DNA of 64,000 bases from positions 59,382,012 to 59,446,011 of the forward strand of contig CM059971.1 of the NCBI GenBank assembly GCA_030490835.1, in the 5' to 3' direction. The position numbers were made by a program, and so were the translations under genes. This stretch comes from Annona cherimola. Its lineage: Eukaryota > Streptophyta > Magnoliopsida > Magnoliales > Annonaceae. Shown here in pieces: positions 45,625 to 57,848 of the stretch (the stretch's first letter is position 1; every line of letters starts with the position of its first letter). A model generated the notes under the pieces. It had not been told where the DNA came from. It saw only the letters and a list, made by a program, of their open reading frames with translations, and did no database searches.

Positions 45625-46620
45625 TCCACTTGCTGCAATGTCATTCTTCCTCTTGGAAGTTTTTATTTTTCTACAGAGAGGACTTTTTGCATGCTACCAT
45701 TTTTCTCTTTCCTTATGAGCATTTACCTCTTCAATGCATTGCATCTGATAATAAAAGATATTTTACTGATGGATATCACGTAGAAGGCCAATATTTTCTT
45801 ATGGACTTTCTCAACTGGGGCACCTCGTGTTCCTCTTTTAGAATCACTTGCCCTCCCTACTCAAAATGCTCAACAACCTTCTTTAGGAGGTTGACATAAT
45901 CAATTTGTTCTTCATTGCCATCATGCATATCCCTTAGGAATCAAACTAGGCATCAAGCTCATCTCCTTAAATTGCTCTTATAATTTTCCCATTTCAAAAC
46001 TATCCACAGTTTGATCTTCATGAAAAATCACATCTTTGATTCTCACTATTCTTCTCTTTTTTGAATCCTAAAGCCTGTAGTCGAACTCCTCATCTCCACA
46101 ACCTAAGAAGATGCATGAAATTACTTTATCATCAACTTCGAGTATTACTCTTTTGGTAGATGTACAAGTGCTTTGCATCAAATCACCCTCAAGTAAGAAT
46201 AAGATACATCTCTGCCAGTCCAAACTCTTTCAAACACATTCCCATTCAAAACCAATAAAGGAGATCTATTGATTAAATAACATGGAGTGCACATAGCCTC
46301 CCCCAAAATGCCTTAGGTAACTTTGTAGATAAAAACATGCTCCTAATCCTCTCAATAATGGCCATATTCATCCTCTCTGGTACATCATTTTGTGAGGATT
46401 CATTGAAACTGTCTTTTGATGTTTGATACCATTCTCCTCGCAATATACTTCAAACATCCTTAATGTGTATTTACCACCATTATCTGTTCCGATGCACTTT
46501 GACTTCTTTCTAGACTCTTTTTTCACCATAATATGAAAGTACTTGAAGATGTCAAACACTTGATCTTTCGACTTCATGGTGTAAGTCTAAATCTTTCTTG
46601 AAAAATCATCAATGAAAGTG
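45625..46620 (-). pseudogene. copia integrase and N-terminal RT remnant
   Basis: On the minus strand the frame 46368-46577 carries KKSKCIGTDNGGKYT (second catalytic Asp block of integrase), followed by the MAIIERIRSM-like block. The stretch 45625-45770 encodes, with several stops, the region just before the RT WVFK block (a SKW tryptophan abuts the solo LTR). It is broken by multiple stops and frameshifts. Confidence 0.75.
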
Positions 46621-47700
46621 ACAAAGTACCAAGAACCACTAAGAGATTCATATTGCATAGATCCACATATATCAGAGTACACTAATTCAAGAATGCATGA
46701 TTTTCTATCAAGATGCTTTTGAAATGAAGTCTTATGATGTTTTCTAATGATGTAATCATCACAAGTATCAAGATATATCTTTAATTTTAGAATAAACTTT
46801 TCTTTTTAAAGAATTTTCATACCTTTCACACTCATGTGCCCAAGCCTCTTATGTTACAACTTGGAAGAAGAAGTCTCCTCAATAGTATTGAGTTCACCCT
46901 TGAGAATCTTGGCTTGTATGATATACAAGGTGTAATATGCCTTTACTTTAGTAGTAATGAGAGATCCCTCGACAAGCTTCCATATGCCCTTGCAAAATCT
47001 GCTTTTATATCCTTTATTATCCAATTCTAATCTAGAAATGAGATTTAACTACAAATCTAGCACATGACTTACATTCTTTGAAATCAAAGTACAACTTGTA
47101 TTAGTCTATAAATATACATCACCAACTCCAACAATATGTGATTGATTACTATTGCCCATTCTTACCACCCAAAATCTCCAGACTTATAGGTGGCATAGAA
47201 ATCTCTTCTAGAAGTCAAATGATATGAGGATCTCGTATCCACAATCCACTCAATATCCTGATGACCTTCATGCAAACATGTTGTTTCAACTGAAGTATGA
47301 ATTAATATATCATCATCTGAACCATCTGAAATAACTACTGAAGGAGTGCTTTTAGAATAATTATTCTTTGATTCTTTGTTATTTTCTCTATCGTGTTTGA
47401 GTTTGCAACATTTCTTCTTTATGTAACCCTCCTCGTTACAATACCAACACGGTCCACTTTTGCCTTTTGATTTTGACCTTGTATTTGAATGCTTGTGATT
47501 TTGTGGCTTATTAGACTTGCTTCTTTCTTTCTTCTCCATTATCAATGCTTGTGAATGAGAAGAACCTGTAGACTTCCTTCTCATTTCTTCATTCAAAATG
47601 ATGCTTGTAACTTGACTCATAGAGAGCTTACTATCTGGAGCTGAGTTACTAACTAAAATTACCAAAGCCTCCTAACTCTCTAGCAAAGAGTTCAATCGCA
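46621..47700 (-). pseudogene. copia zinc knuckle, protease and pre-integrase remnant
   Basis: In the frame 47162-47665, a Lys/Ser-rich stretch leads to CWYCNEEGYIKKKC, a zinc knuckle in which the expected histidine is tyrosine. The protease follows with WIVDTRSSYHLTSRRDFYA, where the active-site DTG/DSG has become DTR. Both changes would abolish function. Below 47160 the pre-integrase region is too decayed to read continuously. Confidence 0.85.
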
Positions 47701-48150
47701 AACATGCTTGGAACTCATCATTTAACACCAACTTCATAGTTATAAGCTGATTCACAATATTTTGCATTTCGTTCAAGTGCTTTGACAGAGAAGACCCATC
47801 TTTGTATTTTATATTCATGAGTTTCTAAACAAGAGAGTATTGCTGCCAACTATCTTCCTCTTATATAAAGATTTCAACTTGGTCCACAGACCATATACAC
47901 TGGTCTCTATAGATATATGGTGAAATACACTATCATCTAGCCATTGCCTTATGTGTGCAATAGCCTTTGTATTCATTATATTCCACTCCTTGTCAAACAC
48001 GTCCAATAGTTTAGCCCTTTCATTTTCAATTGGAGTGTAGAGATTATTGCATAACAGAATATCTTACATCTTGGGTTTCCAAATAACTCAATTCATGCCA
48101 TTTAAACTGACCATCCTCCTTGTAGTGTTGAAATTCATTTTTATATTCAC
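47701..48150 (-). pseudogene. copia gag remnant
   Basis: The minus-strand frame 47815-48006 contains EWNIMNTKAIAHIRQWLDD and YGLWTKLKSLYKRK, a Gag segment of the UBN2/Gag-polypeptide type. Upstream, an ATG near 48142 begins a broken stretch resembling the gag N-terminus (MVSLNG, IWKPKM). Stops interrupt both sides. Confidence 0.85.
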
Positions 48151-48181
48151 ACACAACCCCCAACTATGCTTTGATACAATT

Positions 48182-48716
48182 GTTGAGATAAGAGGTTAAA
48201 ATTGACTTCTAATACATATGAATCCACCAAAAATAGCTCACAAGATCTCTTATGAATCATAGTCCAACCAAACTAAAGACAACAACTAATCCACAATGAT
48301 GACAAAAGAATTTACATGAAAAACCCTTCAAAATGAAGGGAAAGAGCATGAGGCAAGAAGAGAAAAATTCATTATGAAAGAAGGAATGCAATCACTATTC
48401 TAGAATTATAACCAAACCCTAGAAAATAAGAAATTAATCAACTCCAAATAATATATAAGTTGATTCCTCTTTCTCCTCTTCTTCCTTTATCTTCTTCTTC
48501 TTCTTCTTTAACCAATAAAGCCACACCACCAAAAAAACCTTTGTTTTGAAGCATTTACACCTACCTTTGCTGAAGAAGCATACAAGAAAAAATCTCAAAG
48601 AAAATTCCTAAGAAAAAGGATTGACAGTAGCAATAGCTAAAGATTTTTAAAAAATCCCTTTTTCCTCTCATGTATGAGCAAAATAGGAAGGGAAGAAAAA
48701 AATTGTGGACCCAACA
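48182..48716 (-). repeat. 5' LTR of the minus-strand copia element, with adjacent primer site
   Basis: It pairs with 33508-34089. Just left of it (plus 48165-48181), the minus strand reads ATTGTATCAAAGCATAG, a degraded methionine-tRNA primer-binding site, which fixes this copy as the 5' LTR. Confidence 0.9.
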
Positions 48717-48844
48717 ACATCTCTATTGGATTGTTTTTTTAATTTACTTAAATAGGGTCACATGTGGGTGACCCCTCATGCGTTGACAACAGTAATAGTT
48801 TTTCTCTTTAACTATTATATAGATTTCTCCTGAATTGAATTCTA

Positions 48845-49545
48845 CAATTGTTGAATTTCAATGTCCATAGTTGATAGTGCCAATGCCTGCACCAAGAGTA
48901 ACGGAAGGCAGTATGGTAGTGGACAGAACATTGCAAGACTTATTGGTTATGATTAAAAAAAGAATATGAATAATATTGGGCTTTGGGGTATGGGTGGGAT
49001 TGATAAGACAACAATAATGAAAGTCTTACATAATCACTCAAAAATGAAGAAATGTTTGATATTGTCTCATGGGTAACTGTGTCAATACATTGTCTCAAAA
49101 GAGGGGACTAATAGAAATGCATGTGATGAACTTATGCAGAGGTTAAATGTGCAATAAAATCATGAATCTAGTAACTCATTAAAAAGCAAAGTACTTACGA
49201 GTTTCATACCATGAAATGCTTGTTGCTTCTTGATGAAGTTTGGGATATGATTGATTTGGAAGAGGTAGGAGTCCCTCTTCTTGATAAAGGCAGAAAGGGT
49301 TGTAAAGTGGTAATGTCAACTTGCTTTTTTAGAGTTTGTAATAAGATTAGAATGGATGATCAAATAAAGATAAAATCTTTGTCAGAGAATGAAATATTCT
49401 CATTATTTTAGAAGAAAGTTAGGGTAGTTATTGACGATTGAAGGATAAAATCATTCGCTAGAGAGGTCGCAAAGGAATGTTGCGGTCTACCACTTCTTAT
49501 TGTGGTTGTTGCTAAGGCTCTTAGAAATGTGCAGTGTATTTATAG
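48845..49545 (+). pseudogene. NBS-LRR (CNL-type) resistance-gene fragment
   Basis: NB-ARC motifs appear in order: a P-loop GMGGIDKTT (48987-49013; the usual Gly before Lys is Asp), kinase-2 LLLLDEVWD (about 49220-49246), an RNBS-B-like KVVMSTCFF, RNBS-C-like IKSLSENEIFSLF, and CCGLPLLIVV (about 49480-49500). The Trp after the kinase-2 Asp is the signature of the non-TIR (CNL) class, nucleotide-binding immune receptors of the cytosol. Stops and frameshifts lie between P-loop and kinase-2 and after RNBS-C. No LRR region follows; sequence changes to LTR-like by about 49620. A relic, not a functional receptor. Confidence 0.88.
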
Positions 49546-49619
49546 GTGTAGATGTGCATTTAAGGGAATTGAAGTCATTAGTGTCAACTAGTGAAATAAA
49601 AGATACGGAAGAATTTTTT

Positions 49620-52497
49620 TTTGACATTTGAATACAATTATGATTAGTGTTAACTCATTTTTCATACGTTTATTTTGGATCGTAACTAAATGAAAATTTG
49701 ATTAATTAAGAGGGTTTAATTCAAATATTCTTTGATTAAGCTTCATTTTATGTGAACAGTCACCATTTGATATAATTTGTGAAAAGCAAGTAAAGATGTG
49801 CAATTTCAATACAAAACATGACTAAATTGACAAGTACTGAAGAAAGTTAGGACAAATTGCAAAATCAAGACTCAAAATTAGAGGAAAACAACGCTAAGAC
49901 AAGCCCAAACGTGTAGGAGGAATCATCAAGCGGTTGTTAAGACATTTTTATACTATCTATTTTGGATGATAATTGGATAAGAATGTGAGTAATTGAGATG
50001 ATTTGAGTTGAATATTGATTGATTTAGTTTAGTTATGAGAAAAACTCACCATTTGATTAATTTGTGCAAAGTAGGAAAGTACATATAATTTTTGGGCCCT
50101 AAATCATACAAAAATAGAGGACTTTGACATTGCAAATGGGCTCAATTGGGCTTGTCATGTCATCGAGCTTGAAAAATACTTTCCGTTGATATGTTGTGGC
50201 TTTCATAACTTCTCATGGATTAAAAGTTATGAGCAATTGAAGATGACCAATTTATTTGGCTCAAGGTGCATCTATTTCTGGAAATCCAAAGCTCAAGATC
50301 AAGTCAACCTTTGATTTAATGATTGTGAAGGTTTTAAAGAGGTTAAAATGATGATCAAGGCAGTCTAGAATGAGTTGGTCCATGTTGGGGAAGATTCAAT
50401 ACAAATCGGGACAAAAGCAGCAAAAAAAAATCAAAATTTCAGTGCAAACTGAGCACTCCAAAGTGCCACACAGTTTGAACCATGTGGATCTAGGTGCCAC
50501 ATGGTTTGAACTGTGTGGAAACCTAGGTTCCGCAATTTTGAGCGCAATTTGGAGTATATGCGCAAGTCTCCCTTAGATTTCTATATAAATACTTCCTAGG
50601 ACGTCCCAAAGCAAAGAGTGAGGCAACAAGTTGCTCGAGGCGGTCAAGAAACCATTGAGGCTTCCAATTATAAGTTTTTTCTTCTTCTTTTCTTTTGGTT
50701 TAATTGTCTTGTTTATGATGAATTTTGAATATAATATCATTTTGTATTTTGATCTTATTATAAACATGCTACGCTAAACTTTTTATCTAGGGTTTAGGAT
50801 GTAGCATACGTACAATGTAGTGGTATTCTGGTTTTGATTATTTATGAATGATATTATTTGTTAATTTGGTATTTTATGATTTAATGTTTGCTTGGTGTGG
50901 AGATCTGTACTTTTGCAATGATTCTCATACATTAGGTAATGGTACATAAAGGTAGAAGTCTAATATATGATAATCAATTTATTAAACTTGAAAATCTAAG
51001 ATCATGAAAATAGACATGATGAATGTGAAAAATCCCATGAACAGCCATAGAACTTAATGAATCTAATGGACTTAATCCCATAAAAATAGATGGTTAAGAA
51101 TACATTAGGGTTACACATTACAGGTTTTGAGAGAAAGTATAAGAATAATTTAGGATTTGTTCTCCTTTGGCACATAATATCTGGATTAAATAAACATTTC
51201 ATGTATCCATCGCGAAAAACATGTGAAACCCTAGATCCTAGATGTTCTCAATCCTGCAATTTTTAATTATTGTTCTACGTTCTATAAATCAAATTTCCTT
51301 TTTATATTCTCTTAATTTTAGTTATAAAGCGTTAAATCTAATATCTTAAGTTCTGAATTTTCTATGAATCAATATTTTATATACTATAATCTATGATCCA
51401 TGCACTTGTAGTGAAATTATGAACAACAGCAGTGAAGGAAGCAGGAAGCAACTCAGCTAAATTATGCATTGATTTTCACAATCTAGAGGGCACACGGTTT
51501 GAACCGTTTGAAGCTTTGCTATGCACTATGTTGTGCAATTCGAACTCTACGCGCAAACCATCCCTCTGAAGCTTATATAAACACCTCCTAGGAATATCCT
51601 AAGGCATCTTAGAGTATGGCTTGAGCTTGGAGTGAGATCCGAGAGTTAGAGAAAGCGAGTAGCATGAGACGAGGAGAGACACGGCGAGTGGTTTGAAGTA
51701 TTCAAGACACCATTGAAGCTTCCAATCAGTAAGTTTTTTTCTTCTTTCCTTTTTGAGTATAATTGTTTGTTTAAGATGAATTCTATATAGAATATTGTTT
51801 TGTGTTTGGATTTATTTTGAACATGCTAGGTTAAGCTCTTAATCTATGATTTAGGATGTAGCATATGTAAAATGTAGCGAATGTTGGAGTTTATGGTTTA
51901 TTTCTGACAGATATTGATTATTAATTTAATAACTTATGTTCTTAATGCTTACTTGGTGCATGGACTTATACTATGACATGATTTTATATATTAGGTAAAG
52001 GAACCAAAATGCAAAAATCTAATATACAATAATCAAGATGTTAAACCTGAAAATATAAAACCATAAAAATAGGTATGATGACCTTGAGGAATTCTATGAA
52101 CTTCCATGGAATTTAATAGTTTTAATTAACTCAATCCATGAAAATAAGTGATTAAGAAGATTAGGGTACACCTTTTAAGTTTTAAAAGAATGTACAAAGA
52201 CAAAATAGGGATAGTTCTCCTTTAATAATTATTAAATAAGTCATATCACATACCCGTTGCAGTTGTTGCTTGTGAAATCCTAAATTCTAGATGCTCTTCT
52301 CTTGATTTCTACTCTTTACTCTCCACTTCTAAAGTCACTTTCTTATTTGCTATTTTCTCTTTTTATTCCACTATATTCTCCTTTGGTTGTTGATAAAAGT
52401 GTTTAAAAAGTAATGTTTTAAGTCCTGAATTCTTTATGAGAATAATATTCCTATACTGTAATTTACAACCCTTGCACTTGTGGTGAGAAAATGAACA
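49620..52497 (+). repeat. LTR region with duplicated promoter/R-U5 segment
   Basis: Copy A (about 50399-51425) and copy B (51426-52497) are homologous over about 1 kb: both have a GTTTGAACC-centred inverted motif, a TATA box (CTATATAAATAC near 50581; CTTATATAAACAC near 51573), CATTGA(G/A)GCTTCCAAT, a GTTTAGGATGTAGCATA(C/T)GT-like segment and a TGCACTTGTRGTGA end. Only copy B is followed by the primer site. Upstream U3 also contains an internal ~300-bp duplication (about 49640-49800 and 49945-50095). The left end of the LTR is not defined. Confidence 0.7.
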
Positions 52498-52522
52498 AGT
52501 ATTTGGCACAATTGCTAGAGAA
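52498..52522 (+). other. Primer-binding site (Athila/Tat type, degraded)
   Basis: AGTATTTGGCACAATTGCTA followed by GAGAATTCAAC matches the TTGGCGCCGTTGCCGGGGAATTCAAC-like leader of Athila/Tat elements with several substitutions, mostly G-to-A and C-to-T. Confidence 0.75.
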
Positions 52523-52899
52523 TTCAACATTACTTTGAACTTTGTTATTAGACACTTTCCTTTCCTTTTTCTTATTTTATCTTCTATTCATTCTTTTCCT
52601 CTGTCTATCTTTTTTATTTGCGTTTTGTGAATCAACTAGTGATAACTCTTTACTATTGTATGCGCCCGCATATTCGAAACTTTGCAAAACAACTAGTTAA
52701 AAATTTATTTGTTGTCAATCCTGAAATTGAATGCTCTTTTAGGAAAACATCTATGAGTAAAAAAGACAAAAATCCTCTCAAAAAATAATGACAAATTGCA
52801 ATAATCCAAACCTACCAGAGTACGCATGAAGAAGGCCAAGTAGAAAACAACAAACCACTAAGGAGGATGATTCTGAGTGATTAAAATTGTCCAAACCCT

Positions 52900-53525
52900 A
52901 GAGACTTTCAATTCTGCATAGTGGAAACTGATATTGGATCACAAAACTTTGAACTCAAACTAGTTCTTATCTAGACGATCTAACAAGATCAGTTTGCCGG
53001 ATTACCCTCTAAGAACCCTAACATACATATCACCAAATTTCTGCAGCTGAGCAATACAAGTAAGGTTCAAGGAATTTCACGAGAGGTAATCCATCTTCAA
53101 CTCTTCCCATTTTCTCTTTGTGACAGGGCAAGCGAGTGGTTCTTTTCTATACCATCCGACTCTTTTCAATGTATGGGATGAGCTTTCTACTACTTTTTTG
53201 AAGAAATTCTTTTCACCTACAAAAACTAAGAAGATAAAGGATGAGATAAACCAATTCGTCCAAAAATGCAACGAAACTCTTTATGATGCACGGGAGAGAA
53301 TGAAAGACCCGCAGTGCAAATATCCTCATCATGCTATGTCTCAGGGTGATATTATTGAGAACTTCTTCGATGCACTTGATAGACTAACTCGAAGTGCCGG
53401 TAGTTCAGTTGCCGAAGGCCGATTTATGTGACTTGCTAATGAGGAGGCTCTCAAACTCTTCGATGACTCAGCTCTCTATGACTCTCAATATGGTGATGTC
53501 CCGAGGAACCTCTCGATGTGAAAAT
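52900..53525 (+). pseudogene. Gypsy gag remnant (Athila/Tat type)
   Basis: The retrotransposon Gag domain is readable: an NFELKL start near 52946, NPNIHITKFLQL, then in the frame 53120-53431 the FNVWDELSTTFLKKFFSP, ETLYDARERMKD and DALDRLTRS blocks of the plant gypsy gag family, and after a stop LANEEALKLFDDSALYDSQ. Several stops precede the ATG at 53120, so that ATG is not the original start. Gag forms the particle that packages element RNA. Confidence 0.85.
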
Positions 53526-53712
53526 TTATACAACGTGGAATCCACAAACTCTATTCATGCCAAGTAGGACCAAATATTGCAGTAAAAGAAACAAGATACT
53601 ATAGATCAAGGCGCATTTACATCTAAAAACTTTCATGTAAAATTTATAGAGCATCACACTACACATCTAAGTGTAGCTTTGCCATCCAAGATACCACGAG
53701 TAAGCAAGGCAA

Positions 53713-56700
53713 TGCTATAACACCTACAATTTTTAAATTGCAATGCTAAACATGCAATATATATAAAAAGAAAATTTTAGGCCATTAAAATATTAAAAAT
53801 TAGAATTTTATTAATATCCTAAAATTATAAAGTAATAAAAGAGATAATTAATAAATAAAAATGATAAATACTATTATTCAATAATAGTAAAGTATATTAA
53901 TTAATTTAATTAATAGCAATTAAATGGTCTAAAAAAGAGGAGAAGAAGAAAAGAGAAAAGGAAGAAGAAAGAGGAGGAGGAGAGAAGGTACAAGGAGGGA
54001 GATAATACAATGACGGAGTAAGTTAATCTTTTATTTATATTATCTTTATATTGAAATATGATTTAGTTAGAAACTAAACTTTATTTAGCATATGATTAAA
54101 GAAAAAATTATGCAAATAATAAAAATATGAAAAAAATCATAAAAATAAGTCTAAATGAAATAATGATGATTAGAAAAACTTTCTTGAAATTTTTAAAATT
54201 TTAGAAATTAAGAAAGGAAAATTTTAAAATTTTTACAAGAACTATGGTAAAGTTGTAAGGTAGCAGAAAACTACAGAACAAATGAATTTAAAAATTATAA
54301 AATATTATATATACGTCTAAATAATATGAAACTAGTTTCATTGGAAAGCTCTTAAAGTCTACTTTCTAAAGAAAAAAGAATAATCTAAATTGGACTTAAA
54401 ATGAGAGATATATATAGAAAATAGTGAAGGTATATCTTAATTTCTACACTATGATGGAAATAGAAATAATTCCAATTTAATTCATTAAAATATACTTAAT
54501 GGTAAGATAAATTTTTAAAAATTATATCATTAAAAATAATATGAAAATTTGAATTCATCCATACATAGTATGATGAGTTTGGAAGAGGAGAATAGAAATA
54601 AAAATGATTGGAAATCACATTGTCAACATAGATTTCAAATTTGGTACATCAATTGAGAGCATCACGAGTGGTCCATCATCAGCTATAATAAGTAAATTTG
54701 AGCTGGATTTAGACATTACACTAATTAGAGATAATCTCAAATGGACGAGGGAGAAAATTGATGCAATGAATTTGCCACATGACAAGATAAGATGCAGCCA
54801 TGTGGGATGGAACAATTTCAAGTAATGTGCACATGGAGCTCTTCTATTTGTGCAAACTTGAGGGACTCTTTTCAAAAGACTAAGTATTGCCTATCCTAGC
54901 CTATCCAAGAGTAATCCGACATACTGAATAAAGAAATTTTTTTGGTTATAAATAGTTCTTAGGTGAGAAATTTGGATGTACAAGCAAGGGTGAGTGAAAG
55001 GAGAAGAAACAGAGAAAATGAGCAATGTAGTGGTGATAGACAAGAGAGATCAACAAAAAAGTAATGATCTTAGACGTTTTCTTATTAATTCTATATAGTT
55101 GGGCTAGTTTTCTTTCAAATGAATGGTTTGGATCATGATTATAAATGCTAGAATATGATGATTTAATTATTTTAGTAGAAGTGTCCAAAAGATAATGCTT
55201 TTTAGAGATGTTTTAGTAAATCAACAATATCTTCATCAAATTAAAACATAATTTGTGAGTAAATAGTAAAAATCAAGTAGAAAAACAAGATCTACAACTT
55301 TCATGTTAACAACTTTTCAAAATAATTTTGTTTAGGGGGTCAGTTTTGGGATGCAAGACAGACTTATTTTCAGTAACTTACTGGACAGCAAGGTACGACC
55401 CTTAATGATTTAATCCAACCATTAAGTTGATGATCAAAATAGGGTATGATGATGTTAATGACTTATATGAGATGTAAACATAAATTTGAACCTTTAAAAT
55501 TTGATCCACAATAATTTAATATAATATTTTTAAAGGATATTTACCACATGCCTTAGAAGAAACTTTTTTTATTAAATCTTTTTATATATATGTACAAAAT
55601 AAGGTGAATCAATTTATATATTATCAATTTAGTATAACTTGATTTATACCAAGAAAGATTTGATGATCCAATAATAAGATCAAGGGGTTAAGGAGACATA
55701 AGCATGAAACCTCGTTTAAATATTTTACAAGACATAACAAGACTACTAAAGCAGTAAGAGAAATTGTCAATAAATGATGAGATATAATGATCAAATCACC
55801 TCAGACTTATATTTTAATTTTTTTTATTATTGTTAATATTATATAATGTTTATAAAATAGTCAAAGTGAATTACAAAATGGGAAAGATCTAAGGTTATTA
55901 CATGGGTTCAAATAATTTTAATGATAAGGAATATGATTTCTATTCGAAAAATGATTATTCTTTTTAAGGGATTAAACCTTTAAATTTTCATGGAATAAAT
56001 TATGGGTCTAAAATATAATTAAGAAATTTAATAAATAAATAAATAATGATGACTTGTATACTAATCTTATGAGAAGAAAAGGAGTCCTAAGAATTAATAT
56101 TTTTAGGAACCCTAAGAATTAATATTTATATCTTAATTATAGAAAAAAGAAGAGGAAAAGAACTACAAGAGGAAGGAATTCTTGTATGTATGAGTTGCTT
56201 TTGATGGGATATATGATTTCTAGTCATCTATCTTAAATAAGTTAAGACGAAGTATCGATTAGTCTATGCATGATGAGTTGTCTTAGTAGTAGCCTTGTTT
56301 TATTTGTGTGAAAAGATTTCACACCTTTTTTATGAGCAGTAAAGGCTATATTAAGTTTAAATAGTCTTGCAATAAGTACAAGTCATTTACTTATTGTGTG
56401 TAAGGTCTATTTTACCATATGTGTTAAGTCATATATTAAATGTAAAGTTCAAACATGTATAAGTTTATCTAAATTTATTTTTTAGTACAAAAGGATGGAA
56501 AAAGCTTTAATAGCCTATAATACATGAAATGGAGAAATGAGTTAGATTGAAATTATATATTCTAAGTATGTAAGATTTATAGGATTGAGATTAACTTAAT
56601 TTCACGATGTCATTATGTTAAATTCAAGTATGAAAGTCCTTAATGAGAATAAAAGGCTTATTCAAGTATAAGATGAATCATATTTAAATGAGATGCTCAA

Positions 56701-57848
56701 GCAAAGAAATACTTGAATTACTTACTTAAAGGCCAATCAGAAATGGGCATATAGAAAAGATAAGTATCCATGTAGTTTGGCATACATGATATGCTTAGAT
56801 TTATTCTTTATTGGCGATAATAGGAAGGTGTAAAGAAAATATTGAGGAAAGCTAAAGGAAAAAGACAAGCAAACCCTTCAAAATATTATTTCAAAAGAAT
56901 TTTATGACAAGAAAATTCATTCTTATCTTTTCATTTTATAAAATGATATTTACTAGTTAATGATTTTTATGTGTTTAAATTGTGCACTTTGTAATGAAAA
57001 TTTTTTAGTTTATTTTATGACGTCATGCATATTCCTCACAATGATCAGGATTCATGGTATGCTTGTATGTATTAAATGCCCTGTGGGGTGAGATAGGAGG
57101 TGATGTTTCTGAGGAAACTGAGCTCAGTCACCTGACCTCGGGTTTTAAGGATGGCGCCAGAGGTGTTTCAAGTATCCTCTAGAGTTAAAAAGGATGTATA
57201 TGATTCATGCACTGCATTGTTAAACTTATAAGATCAAAAGTGTTATTATGGATAGATGATCACTTGGTAAGTGTCATTTGCTAAATGAGGAATAAGTCAT
57301 GATGCATGTACACACTCATTTCATTATGATACATGCATAAACAGAATTTAAGAATTTTATGTTTTCAACTAATGCAATGGATTATAAAATTTTGTATATT
57401 TTTAAATACTTGGGTATTGAGTATTTTACACTCATTATTTTCAAATAACTAGTGAATGTAGATATTGCAAACTTTGTAGAGGAGTCTCCACTATTAATAA
57501 AGTAGTGAAGATATGATTTGTTATGCTTTTGAGGTATTTTGAGCCTTGGGATATATTATTAAAATTGTATGTATTAAGTTTAAATTTGTCATGTTGAGGT
57601 TATATGATGTTGAGGTTTTGTCTTACACAAATATAAACAGCATGCCGCTGGATTTTAGTTAAGGAAATGGAATTGAAATAGGTTCTAAAAGATAAGAAAA
57701 AAAATTAAGACTGATTTTTGAACACATTAGAAAGGCTTCTGCTTGTATAAGAATGAAATTTTAGCTTTATTCACAAGTTTCACCACTTAAAAATATATGG
57801 AGTAAGGTTTTATATTATGGCGAGCTCATGGTTTAGGGTGCCACTGCA
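53713..57848 (+). mobile_element. Probable solo LTR (4.1 kb) within the gypsy gag
   Basis: It starts TGCTATAACACC and ends GGTGCCACTGCA, partially matching inverted ends like the TGTAACACC...GGTGTTACA termini of long gypsy LTRs. Flanks GGCAA (53708-53712) and GTCAA (57849-57853) form a 5-bp target duplication with one mismatch. Gag resumes on the other side. A purine-rich block (53938-54000), the segment TTGAGTATTTTACACTCATT near 57416 and a GC-rich patch at 57085-57180 fit LTR organisation. There are no coding domains; the 73-codon frame at 54604-54825 has no recognised motif. Confidence 0.55.

Larger units (their letters stand above)
33508..48716 (-). mobile_element. Nested Ty1/copia retrotransposon (minus strand)
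   Basis: LTRs at 33508-34089 and 48182-48716 start TGTTGAGATAAGAGG and end CCAACA/CTAACA in plus orientation. Between them, on the minus strand from right to left: primer site, gag, zinc knuckle, protease, integrase, reverse transcriptase and RNase H-side sequence. Two later elements are inserted: 34594-42009 and 42811-45624. Subtracting them leaves about 5 kb, the normal copia size. The outer flanks (GTTTA left, ACATC right) do not match as a target duplication, so one end may have been altered or recombined. All reading frames are broken. Confidence 0.9.

Noticed and set aside
54604..54825. 73-codon frame inside the 4.1-kb solo LTR
   Set aside because: No motif; the LTR context and flanking stops make it a chance frame.
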